The notes beneath the pieces were generated by a model. That model saw only the letters and a program-made list of their open reading frames with translations, was not told where the DNA came from and ran no database searches. The translations under genes and the position numbers were made by a program. A stretch of DNA of 6,078 nucleotides from Rhodanobacter sp. UBA5168. Lineage in GTDB: Bacteria; Pseudomonadota; Gammaproteobacteria; Xanthomonadales; Rhodanobacteraceae. Each line of letters opens with the position of its first letter. The first letter of the stretch is position 1. The DNA lies in contig DHXA01000099.1 in the NCBI GenBank assembly GCA_002413455.1, positions 1 through 6,078 of the forward strand, read 5' to 3'. This document shows positions 1-5,389 of this stretch, in pieces.

Positions 1-995
1 CCCATTTCGATGATGACGTCGAGCTCGCGCTCCAGCCGCGCCTCGTAGTCGCCCAGTGTGTGGCCGGCAGCCAATGGCGCGCTGGCCAACCGCTCGCGCA
101 GGCCTTGCCGCGACAGCTCGCGAATGTGGCTGTTGAGATCGTGCCCTTCGGGCACCGGGAAGTCGGGCAGGTAGTACTTGCCGAACTCCAACTCGAGGTT
201 GCAGCGCCTGGCCAGCTCCACGCTGTTTTCCAGCGCCTCCGGCAGGTCGGCGAACAGCACGGCCATCTCGTCCGGTGTCTTCAGGTATTGCTGGTCGCTG
301 TACTCGCGCGGGCGTTTGGGGTCGGCCAGCACGCGACCCTGGTTGATGCACACACGCGCTTCATGCGCGCCGAAGTCGTCCTGCTTGAGAAAGCGCACGT
401 CGTTGCTGGCCAGCAACGGCAAGCCCAGTTCGGCCGCCAGCGCGAGCGCGACGGCGTTCCAGTTTTCCTCGCCCTCGCGGCCGCAGCGGGTCAGCTCCAG
501 ATAAAGGCGCTGCGGAAACAGCCGCACCAACGGGCGCAGTTTCGTCAGCGCCGCCTCGACGCCCTGGTTGACCGCGATGCGGCCCACTTCACTTTCGCGA
601 CCGAGCAGGGCGATCAGCCCGCTGCTGGCGTCGGCATTCAGCCAGCCAGCTTCAACCAGCGCGCGCCCGCCATGCTGGCCTTCCTGCCAGGCGCGTGACA
701 CCAGCCGCGACAGGTTGAGGTAGCCATCGCGGTTCTGGCACAGCAGGGTAAGTCGCCACGGACGCGGGTCGTCGGGTGCGGAGATCCACAGGTCGCAGCC
801 ACCGATCGGCTTGATGCCGGCGGCGCTGCATGCCTTGTAGAACTTCACCAGCGCGAACATGTTGCATTCGTCGGTCAGCGCCACCGCCGGAATACCATCG
901 CGCACGCAGGCAGCGACCAGCGCCTTGATGCGGATGGTCGAATCGACCAGCGAATATTCGCTGTGCAGATGCAGGTGGGTATAGCGGACGGTCAT
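1..995 (-). CDS. dnaE: DNA polymerase III alpha subunit DnaE, N-terminal 331 codons
   Basis: DnaE is the catalytic subunit of the replicative polymerase; only the N-terminal PHP domain and the start of the link to the palm are visible, and the gene continues past the left edge (full family length about 1,160-1,200). The protein begins MTVRYTHLHLHSEYSLVDST; further landmarks are ALTDECNMFALVKFYKA, GIKPIGGCDLWI, LTLLCQNRDGYLNLSRLVSR, LYLELTRCGREGEE, LASNDVRFL, EARVCINQGRVL and YSDQQYLKTPDEM. The PHP metal site looks only partly kept: HxH is present (His9, His11), but the usual His after TD is Glu and the usual His in the NDAH-type motif is Arg, so the domain is probably structural, as in E. coli. 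The ATG at 995 is fixed by an in-frame TAA three codons upstream; no clear Shine-Dalgarno sequence precedes it. Confidence 0.96.
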   Translation of the reverse strand, partial: MTVRYTHLHLHSEYSLVDSTIRIKALVAACVRDGIPAVALTDECNMFALVKFYKACSAAGIKPIGGCDLWISAPDDPRPWRLTLLCQNRDGYLNLSRLVSRAWQEGQHGGRALVEAGWLNADASSGLIALLGRESEVGRIAVNQGVEAALTKLRPLVRLFPQRLYLELTRCGREGEENWNAVALALAAELGLPLLASNDVRFLKQDDFGAHEARVCINQGRVLADPKRPREYSDQQYLKTPDEMAVLFADLPEALENSVELARRCNLELEFGKYYLPDFPVPEGHDLNSHIRELSRQGLRERLASAPLAAGHTLGDYEARLERELDVIIEM

Positions 996-1020
996 GCAGG
1001 TTTACGCGCTGAGTCCATGC

Positions 1021-1049
1021 AGGCTAACCGGCGCTCCGTCCAGCGGCAA
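1021..1049 (-). promoter_or_regulatory. Candidate promoter for dnaE
   Basis: TTGCCG (1044-1049) and TAGCCT (1021-1026) are 17 nt apart on the minus strand, placing a start about 20 nt before the dnaE ATG. It lies in the 111-nt gap after the tlpA-like gene. The -10 match is poor (3/6), so this is tentative. The same gap holds the 10-bp palindrome TTTGCGCAAA (1067-1076), upstream of the -35. Confidence 0.3.
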
Positions 1050-1106
1050 GATTGACTTCCGCGCGGTTTGCGCAAAGCGTGGCGGCGTCTCGCCGGCTGG
1101 CTGCAA

Positions 1107-1646
1107 TCAGTTTGCCGCGACCGCCGCCGGAGCAGGCGGCGGCTCGCCGAGCAGGACGTTGATCTCCGCCACCAGACTGTCCAGCATGTCCTCGCCGTAG
1201 CCGACGTGGACGTGCGCTACGGTGCCGTCCCGATGCAGCATCACCATGACCGGAATGCCCTTGTCGGCGCCGTAGGGATGGCCCAGCGCGCCGTCGCGAT
1301 CCCAGGTGATCAACAGTCCCGGAAGGCTTCTTCTGAGCTCACGCGAGCTGTGCACGAACGTCTCACGGGATTCCTTGGAATCGATGGAGACCACTTGCAG
1401 AGGAAGGCCTCGTTCGGTCGCCAGCGATTGCAGATTGGCCAGCACCGGCATCTCTTTCATGCAGTAGCCGCACCACGTGGCCCAGAAGCTGATCACCACC
1501 ACCTTGCCGCGCAGGGACGACACGCTCACCACCTGGCCGGCCTGGGTCGAACCCAATGCGTCCGGCGGCGTGTCGCCGGGTTCCATTTCTGCGTTGGCCG
1601 CGAAGCAGAGCATCAGCCCGAGTAGTGCAACTCCGATCCGGCGCAT
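1107..1646 (-). CDS. Periplasmic TlpA/ResA-like thiol-disulfide oxidoreductase
   Basis: A thioredoxin-fold protein of the TlpA/AhpC-TSA type, probably exported and acting in periplasmic thiol redox chemistry such as disulfide reduction or cytochrome c maturation support. From ATG 1646 it has 179 residues. Residues 1-19 are a signal peptide (MRRIG, hydrophobic core, ANA cleavage site). The Cys at 14 lacks a lipobox context, so a lipoprotein is unlikely. The domain contains LRGKVVVISFWATWCGYC with redox Cys59 and Cys62, KEMP after it, and KGIPVMVML with the cis-Pro at 132. The last ten or so residues are Pro/Ala rich. The active site CGYC, the same tetrapeptide as in DsbC, is less usual in TlpA-type proteins than CxPC. 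The ATG at 1655 would add three residues but has no Shine-Dalgarno spacing. The substrate cannot be told; neighbouring genes give no redox context. Confidence 0.88.
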   Translation of the reverse strand: MRRIGVALLGLMLCFAANAEMEPGDTPPDALGSTQAGQVVSVSSLRGKVVVISFWATWCGYCMKEMPVLANLQSLATERGLPLQVVSIDSKESRETFVHSSRELRRSLPGLLITWDRDGALGHPYGADKGIPVMVMLHRDGTVAHVHVGYGEDMLDSLVAEINVLLGEPPPAPAAVAAN

Positions 1647-1655
1647 GACATCCAT

Positions 1656-1660
1656 CCCCT
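1656..1660 (-). promoter_or_regulatory. Shine-Dalgarno sequence deciding the tlpA-like start
   Basis: The minus strand reads AGGGG. It touches the ATG at 1655 with no spacer, but lies nine nt before the in-frame ATG at 1646, which favours the latter. Confidence 0.6.
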
Positions 1661-1677
1661 GTCTGGAATCGCCAGAC
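1661..1677 (-). repeat. 6-bp perfect hairpin just upstream of the tlpA-like ribosome site
   Basis: GTCTGG and CCAGAC pair across a 5-nt loop and end one base before the AGGGG Shine-Dalgarno sequence (1656-1660). The first arm also overlaps TAGTCT, which is preceded by TGC and could be an extended -10 element. It may be an operator over a weak promoter or a hairpin that affects translation initiation. The pairing is seen; the role is inferred. Confidence 0.5.
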
Positions 1678-1715
1678 TAGCAAGACCGTCGGGGGGGCGG
1701 AAGCATGGCCGCAGA

Positions 1716-1760
1716 TGCCAGCAATGGCAGCGCCGCACGGCTGGATCAGTCGTGCGGCGC
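1716..1760 (-). repeat. Two adjacent hairpins downstream of the small ORF; possible terminator or structured RNA
   Basis: GCGCCGCACG (1730-1739) and CGTGCGGCGC (1751-1760) form a perfect 10-bp stem. The 11-nt interior folds further through CTG/CAG pairing. Directly abutting it, TGCCA (1716-1720) and TGGCA (1725-1729) form a 5-bp stem. On the plus strand that loop is GCAA, a GNRA tetraloop, and the position next to the 10-bp stem is a G-T wobble, so the pair would be slightly more stable as plus-strand RNA. Neither strand has a T tract after the stems. It may end or attenuate the small-ORF transcript, protect its 3' end, or be a noncoding RNA element; the strand is uncertain. Confidence 0.6.
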
Positions 1761-1788
1761 GTCGCCTGCGTGGACACGGCGGCCACGT

Positions 1789-1983
1789 TCAGTGGACATG
1801 GAAGCGTTCCCCTTCCGCTGCGAGGACCACGTAGTGATCGAGGCTGGGTACCGCCAGTGGCTGCAGGTTGTAGTCGGCGTGGGCCGGATTGTTGCTGCCT
1901 GCATCGGCGGACGCGTCGGGGTTTGCCGTGGGCATGCTTGCCGGCATCGGCAGTGTGGACGAGGGGCTGTTCGGAAGCATCAT
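1789..1983 (-). CDS. Unrecognised small protein, 64 residues
   Basis: I do not recognise this protein. The ORF starts with two consecutive ATG codons (1983 and 1980). AGGAG (1991-1995) lies seven nt before the first, the best ribosome site in the window. About three quarters of codons end in G or C, in keeping with neighbouring genes, while the upstream extension of the frame does not show this. Residues 1-30 are rich in Pro, Ser, Ala and Met and look disordered. Residues 37-64 (ADYNLQPLAVPSLDHYVVLA followed by AEGERFHVH) look more ordered and are the likely conserved part. There are no Cys or Lys residues and no signal peptide or membrane segment. It lies between rnhB and the tlpA-like gene, with a strong hairpin just downstream. 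It could be a genuine lineage-specific small protein; a spurious ORF is not excluded. Confidence 0.6.
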   Translation of the reverse strand: MMLPNSPSSTLPMPASMPTANPDASADAGSNNPAHADYNLQPLAVPSLDHYVVLAAEGERFHVH

Positions 1984-2131
1984 GGCACGACTCCTGCGGC
2001 CGGATGAATGCGCTGACGAGGGCGCAACTGACAGCGGGTCGGCAGGTCCGGTGCGGACAGGCCAAGGCTGCTGGCGCGTCCATGCTGACGTGGATTCCTG
2101 TAGTGAATGATGCGCGTGCGCAGGGAAAAGT
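1984..2131 (-). other. Long noncoding leader between the candidate promoter and the small ORF
   Basis: Together with 2132-2205 this makes a stretch of about 220 nt without a convincing gene between rnhB and the small ORF. A frame in phase with the small ORF remains open up to a TTG at 2160 and includes an ATG at 2136, but its codons there are much less GC-rich at third positions than neighbouring genes, and no Shine-Dalgarno sequence precedes those starts. An out-of-frame ATG at 2083 lies 12 nt after AGGA and opens a frame that crosses the small ORF; it reads as noncoding. I recognise no riboswitch. Confidence 0.4.
1991..1995 (-). promoter_or_regulatory. Strong Shine-Dalgarno sequence of the small ORF
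   Basis: The minus strand reads AGGAG, seven nt before ATG 1983. It is the main evidence that translation starts there and not at the upstream in-frame TTG or ATG. Confidence 0.65.
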
Positions 2132-2160
2132 TGCATAGACGAATGGCCTATGCCGATCAA
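2132..2160 (-). promoter_or_regulatory. Candidate sigma-70-type promoter with an internal inverted repeat
   Basis: On the minus strand, TTGATC (2155-2160) and TATGCA (2132-2137) are separated by exactly 17 nt. A 6-bp inverted repeat, GCATAG-N9-CTATGC (2133-2153), spans the spacer and overlaps the -10 element, as an operator would. Transcription would begin near 2125 and serve the small ORF and possibly the tlpA-like gene. The match to consensus is partial (4/6 and 3/6), so this is a prediction from sequence alone. Confidence 0.4.
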
Positions 2161-2205
2161 TCTCTTTCACGGCGCGACCCAGCCGTTGGCCTGCCGCTGC
2201 GCCGC

Positions 2206-2868
2206 TCAGAACAAGCGCGCTTGATCCAGCATCAGGCGCACGGGCGCGAAGCTGCGGCGATGCTGCATGCACGGGCCAAGCTGCTGCAACGCCGTCAGGT
2301 GGCCGGGGGTCGCGTAGCCTTTGTGGATGGCAAATCCGTAGCCGGGATAAACGGCATCCAGCCCCACCATCAGGCGGTCGCGGCTGACCTTGGCCAGGAT
2401 CGAGGCGGCACTGATCGCCGGTTCCAGCGCATCGCCACCGACAATCGCGCGGCCGCGGCAGGGCAGGTCCTTCGGCAGCTGGTTGCCATCGATCAGCGCT
2501 TCGTGCGCCACCAGTGCAAGGCCAGCCACGGCGCGACTCATGCCGGCCATGGTGGCCTGGAAAATGTTGACGCGGTCGATCTCATCCACGTCGATCAGCA
2601 CCACGCAGTACGCCAGTGCGCGTTCGACAATCTGTGGATACAACGCCTCGCGCTTCGCTTCGCTGAGCTTCTTGGAATCATCGAGTCCGGCGATCGGTCG
2701 ACGTGGGTCGAGGATCACGGCGGCTACTGCCAACGGGCCGGCCAGCGGGCCGCGGCCGGCCTCGTCCACGCCGGCCACGAGCGTGCTGTCTACGTACGCC
2801 CCTTCTCGCTTCAGGAAAGAAGATACGGAAGCGAGCCCCGAGGTTGCGGAACGCTTAGCCAGCGGCAT
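2206..2868 (-). CDS. rnhB: Ribonuclease HII
   Basis: RNase HII nicks DNA 5' of embedded ribonucleotides, starting ribonucleotide excision repair, and can help remove RNA primers. The 220 residues contain [14 protein letters not shown] with metal ligands Asp35 and Glu36, the [13 protein letters not shown] block, LIDGN with Asp127, GGD with Asp146, [14 protein letters not shown] at 152-165, and the [10 protein letters not shown] and HRRSFAPV C-terminal elements. All four acidic catalytic residues are present. The ATG at 2868 overlaps lpxB and gives an N-terminal extension of about 15-20 residues over E. coli (198 residues); the Shine-Dalgarno sequence there is weak. No better in-frame ATG lies before the core, so this start is kept with moderate confidence. 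rnhB closes the tightly coupled lpx block; the next gene starts more than 200 nt downstream. Confidence 0.95.
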   Translation of the reverse strand: MPLAKRSATSGLASVSSFLKREGAYVDSTLVAGVDEAGRGPLAGPLAVAAVILDPRRPIAGLDDSKKLSEAKREALYPQIVERALAYCVVLIDVDEIDRVNIFQATMAGMSRAVAGLALVAHEALIDGNQLPKDLPCRGRAIVGGDALEPAISAASILAKVSRDRLMVGLDAVYPGYGFAIHKGYATPGHLTALQQLGPCMQHRRSFAPVRLMLDQARLF

Positions 2869-4069
2869 GTCGCTGGTCCATCAACTCGGCAATGGCTGCC
2901 GCCGCGTGATCGCCAGCATGGCCTTCCAGGCCGCTGCGCAGGGCCTGGTGCAACTGCTCGAACGCGGCGACGATCGCGCCGCGCCGCTCGCTGTCGCGGA
3001 ACAGCGCGAGTGTGGCGGCGGCGAGGTTTCCGGCCGTGCAATTGTCCTGCATCAGCTCGGGTACCAGCGAGTCGCCGCCGATGCCGCTGGCCCGTGCCAG
3101 GATGTTGGGCAATGAGTAGACATCGGTCTTCAGCATCTTCAGCACGCGCGCGATGCGATAGCTCATCGGCGCGACGCGGTAGCCCACGACCATCGGGCGT
3201 TTGGCCAGCATCGCCTCCAGCGTGGCGGTGCCTGAGGCCAGCAGCACCACGTCGGCGGCCAGCATGGCCTCATGCGCGCGACCGTCCAGCAACAACGGCG
3301 CTGCTTCAGCGTGTGCACCAGCGGCCAGCAGCTCCTTGAGCCTGGCATGCACTTGTGGGTTGGCAGCCGGAATCACGATGCGCAGCCCCGGCAGGGCGGC
3401 GGCGACGCGGTTGGCGGCGTCGAGGAAGATCTGCCCGAGCCGCGCCACTTCGGCCGGCCGGCTGCCCGGCAACACGGCCAGTACCGGCGCCTGCTGCGGC
3501 AGCTGGAGGGATTCGCGCGCGCCCACGCGATCGGAAACCAGCGCAAAACGATCGGCCAGCGGGTGGCCGACGAAGCGGGCATCGATGCCATGTTTCGCGT
3601 AGATCGGCGGCTCCATCGGGAACAGGCAGAGCACGCGGTTCGCGCTGCGGCCGATCTTTTCGGCGCGCTTTTCGCGCCATGCCCAGACCGATGGGCTGAC
3701 GTAATGCACGGTCAGCAATCCCGCCTGCTTGAGACGCTGTTCCACGCCGAGATTGAAATCGGGCGCGTCGATGCCGATCACTACCGCAGGACGTACTCGC
3801 AGCAGTCGCGTCACCAGCGACTTGCGCAGCCGCAGCAGTCGCGGCAGGTGACGGATCACCTCACTGAAGCCGAACAGCGACAGCTCGCGGATGTCGTACC
3901 AGGATTCGAATCCCTGCGCCTGCATGCGGGCGCCGCCGATGCCGATGAAACGTGCATGAGGATAACGCTGGCGCAGCGCGATGATCAGGTCGGCGCCGAG
4001 CTGGTCGCCAGAATCCTCGCCAGCGAGGATGGCGATGGTTGGGACCGGATCTGTCTCAGTGGCTGGCAT
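2855..4069 (-). CDS. lpxB: Lipid A disaccharide synthase LpxB
   Basis: LpxB is a GT19 glycosyltransferase that joins UDP-2,3-diacylglucosamine and lipid X (2,3-diacylglucosamine 1-phosphate) to form the tetraacyl disaccharide 1-phosphate, at the inner face of the cytoplasmic membrane. The 404 residues (E. coli 382) show the N-terminal ILAGEDSGD with Glu18, GIDAPDFN with Asp101 (E. coli Asp98), [14 protein letters not shown] at 122-135, LPGSRPAEV with Arg204 (E. coli Arg201), [23 protein letters not shown] around 276-298, and SLPNIL with Asn322 (E. coli Asn316). Extra length lies at the N-terminus, in a short insertion near 327-334 (ASGIGGDS), and at the C-terminus. The ATG at 4069 has a modest GGA about 9 nt upstream. 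A 61-nt gap with a hairpin separates it from lpxA, and its TAA overlaps rnhB by 14 nt. Confidence 0.96.
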   Translation of the reverse strand: MPATETDPVPTIAILAGEDSGDQLGADLIIALRQRYPHARFIGIGGARMQAQGFESWYDIRELSLFGFSEVIRHLPRLLRLRKSLVTRLLRVRPAVVIGIDAPDFNLGVEQRLKQAGLLTVHYVSPSVWAWREKRAEKIGRSANRVLCLFPMEPPIYAKHGIDARFVGHPLADRFALVSDRVGARESLQLPQQAPVLAVLPGSRPAEVARLGQIFLDAANRVAAALPGLRIVIPAANPQVHARLKELLAAGAHAEAAPLLLDGRAHEAMLAADVVLLASGTATLEAMLAKRPMVVGYRVAPMSYRIARVLKMLKTDVYSLPNILARASGIGGDSLVPELMQDNCTAGNLAAATLALFRDSERRGAIVAAFEQLHQALRSGLEGHAGDHAAAAIAELMDQRHAAG

Positions 4070-4108
4070 GATTCAGTTCCAGCAAGAGCAAGCACGCGCG
4101 CTTGATTT

Positions 4109-4135
4109 GCTGATATGTGCTGCGCACATATCAGC
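4109..4135 (-). repeat. Perfect 12-bp inverted repeat / hairpin at the lpxA-lpxB junction
   Basis: Arms GCTGATATGTGC and GCACATATCAGC pair perfectly across a 3-nt loop (GCA on the minus strand, TGC on the plus strand). The lpxA TGA (4131-4133) sits within the 5' arm of the transcript. The minus-strand sequence after the hairpin is AAATCAAGCG, without a T tract, so it is not a standard intrinsic terminator. In RNA it could impede 3' exonucleases, act as a processing site, or give partial attenuation between lpxA and lpxB. As DNA its dyad symmetry could be a protein-binding site. The structure is seen directly; the role is inference. Confidence 0.8.
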
Positions 4136-4919
4136 GCGCCAGCGCGCGCTCGCTGTGATCGAGAAACTCGAGCATGGCCCGCACATCATCACTTTCCCGT
4201 GCCTGTTCGACGAGCTTTTCACGCGCCTCGGGCAGCGACAGGCCGGCCATGTACAAGATCCGGTAGGCGCGCTTGATCGCCGCGATGCGGATGGCGTCGA
4301 AGCCGCGGCGCTTCAGCCCCTCGCTGTTGATGCCGCGCGGACGTCCTTGCTGCTCGTTGGCCATCATCACGAACGGCGGGACGTCGTGACCGACCAGGCA
4401 GCCCATGCCGATGAATGCGTGCGCGCCAACCTTGCAGAACTGGTGTACGCCGGAGTAGCCGGAGAGGATGGTCCAGTCGCCGATCTCCACGTGGCCGGCC
4501 AGCGCCGCGTAGTTGGAAAACACCACGTTGTTGCCGATCTGGCAGTCGTGCGCCACGTGCACGTAGGCAAGCACCCAGTTGTCGTTGCCGATGCGGGTGA
4601 TGCCGCCGCCGTCGCCGGTGCCGCGATTGATGGTGGCGAATTCGCGAATGAGATTGCGGTCGCCGATCACCAGCTCGGTGCGCTCGCCGGCAAATTTCTT
4701 GTCCTGCGGCGCGCCGCCGAGCGAGGCGAACTGGGTGATGCGGTTGTCGCGGCCGATCCGCGTCGGTCCTTCGATCACCACATGCGGCCCGATCGCCGTG
4801 CCATCGCCGATTTCCACCTCGGCACCGATTACGCTGTAGGCACCGATGCTGACGTTGGCGCCGAGAACGGCAGAAGGATCGATCAGTGCGGTAGGGTGGA
4901 TCGAGGCGGTGGGGGTCAC
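4131..4919 (-). CDS. lpxA: UDP-N-acetylglucosamine 3-O-acyltransferase LpxA (GTG start)
   Basis: LpxA transfers a 3-hydroxyacyl chain from ACP to the 3-OH of UDP-GlcNAc, the first and reversible step of lipid A synthesis, as a cytoplasmic trimer. Hexapeptide repeats fill roughly residues 5-185, followed by the C-terminal helical domain ([12 protein letters not shown] onward). The catalytic His is in VHVAHDC (His124 from the GTG start). A start at GTG 4919 gives 262 residues, the same as E. coli, begins at the conserved [10 protein letters not shown] strand, has GAGGG seven nt upstream, and gives a 4-nt GTGA junction with fabZ. The ATG at 4940 would add seven residues inside fabZ and lacks a good ribosome site. 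The residue aligned with E. coli Gly173, the acyl-chain ruler, is Met (Met172 here), which suggests a shorter acyl donor than C14. The stop codon lies in a strong hairpin. Confidence 0.96.
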   Translation of the reverse strand: MTPTASIHPTALIDPSAVLGANVSIGAYSVIGAEVEIGDGTAIGPHVVIEGPTRIGRDNRITQFASLGGAPQDKKFAGERTELVIGDRNLIREFATINRGTGDGGGITRIGNDNWVLAYVHVAHDCQIGNNVVFSNYAALAGHVEIGDWTILSGYSGVHQFCKVGAHAFIGMGCLVGHDVPPFVMMANEQQGRPRGINSEGLKRRGFDAIRIAAIKRAYRILYMAGLSLPEAREKLVEQARESDDVRAMLEFLDHSERALAR

Positions 4920-5389
4920 TTCTCGGCCCTCGCGGCGCACATCAGTTCACAACTGGCCACTTCGTTGCCGTCGACCAGGGTGCGCGCCACGAACAGGCCC
5001 ATGCCGCGCATCAGGCGCTTGAGCCTGACCTCCAGCCGCAACTGGTCGCCGGGAACCACCGGCGCGCTGAAACGCGCGTTGTCGACCTTGACCAGATAGA
5101 ACAGCGGGCTGCCGTTGTCACCTTTCATGCGCCGGCTGAGCTGGGTCAGCAGGCCGGCGGCCTGCGCCATGGCCTCGACGATCAACACGCCCGGCATCAC
5201 CGGGTGGCCGGGGAAATGCCCCTGAAAAAACGGTTCGTTGATGGTCGCGTTCTTGATGGCGACCACGCTCACGTCGGGTACGATCTCGATCACGCGATCC
5301 ACCAGCAGGAACGGATAGCGGTGCGGCAGCAGTTCCTGGATCTGCTCCACGTTGATCGGCAGTGACAGGGACCCGATTTTCTTACTCAT
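4916..5389 (-). CDS. fabZ: 3-hydroxyacyl-[acyl-carrier-protein] dehydratase FabZ
   Basis: FabZ dehydrates 3-hydroxyacyl-ACP to trans-2-enoyl-ACP in type II fatty acid synthesis. It draws on the same 3-hydroxyacyl-ACP pool as LpxA and LpxD, and so helps balance phospholipid and lipid A. The 157-residue hot-dog protein (E. coli 151) has [14 protein letters not shown] at 20-33, the [20 protein letters not shown] signature from residue 54 with catalytic His58 and Glu72, and [11 protein letters not shown] near 107-117. The ATG at 5389 is preferred because it lies 8 nt after an AGGA Shine-Dalgarno sequence located inside the end of lpxD, and because the protein then matches the family length. The same frame stays open farther upstream, but that part reads through lpxD and is not coding. 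Its TGA overlaps the lpxA GTG start. Confidence 0.97.
   Translation of the reverse strand: MSKKIGSLSLPINVEQIQELLPHRYPFLLVDRVIEIVPDVSVVAIKNATINEPFFQGHFPGHPVMPGVLIVEAMAQAAGLLTQLSRRMKGDNGSPLFYLVKVDNARFSAPVVPGDQLRLEVRLKRLMRGMGLFVARTLVDGNEVASCELMCAARAEK
4927..4931 (-). promoter_or_regulatory. Shine-Dalgarno sequence deciding the lpxA GTG start
   Basis: Read on the minus strand this is GAGGG, seven nt before GTG at 4919, and it lies within the last codons of fabZ. It supports the GTG over the upstream ATG at 4940. Confidence 0.65.

Noticed and set aside
60..698. 212-codon plus-strand ORF opposite dnaE
   Set aside because: It is antisense to clear DnaE coding sequence, has no recognisable motifs and is rich in Gln/Arg/Ala as expected from the reverse of GC-rich codons.
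1083..1095. Hairpin CGGCG-AGA-CGCCG after the tlpA-like gene as a terminator
   Set aside because: The stem is only five pairs and is followed by CCACGCTTTGCGC, not a T tract.
1984..2160. N-terminal extension of the small ORF to TTG 2160 or ATG 2136
   Set aside because: Codons there lack the GC bias at third positions, no ribosome site precedes these starts, and the extension runs into the candidate promoter.
2171..2188. ACGGC/GCCGT pairing after rnhB as a terminator
   Set aside because: Five pairs with an eight-nt loop and no T tract are expected by chance in this GC-rich DNA.
1613..2272. 219-codon minus-strand ORF spanning the rnhB-tlpA gap
   Set aside because: It overlaps rnhB, the small ORF and the tlpA-like start in another frame, and is Arg/His/Cys-rich with no suitable Shine-Dalgarno spacing. 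The 64-codon frame is better supported.
2107..3339. 410-codon plus-strand ORF opposite rnhB and lpxB
   Set aside because: Its length comes from high GC and few stops. It runs across two well-identified minus-strand genes, and its Arg/Ala/Pro-rich end is typical of a shadow frame.
3981..5099. 372-codon plus-strand ORF opposite lpxB, lpxA and fabZ
   Set aside because: It covers parts of three certain genes and the intergenic hairpin; the composition is His/Ala/Val-rich mirror coding with no domain signal.
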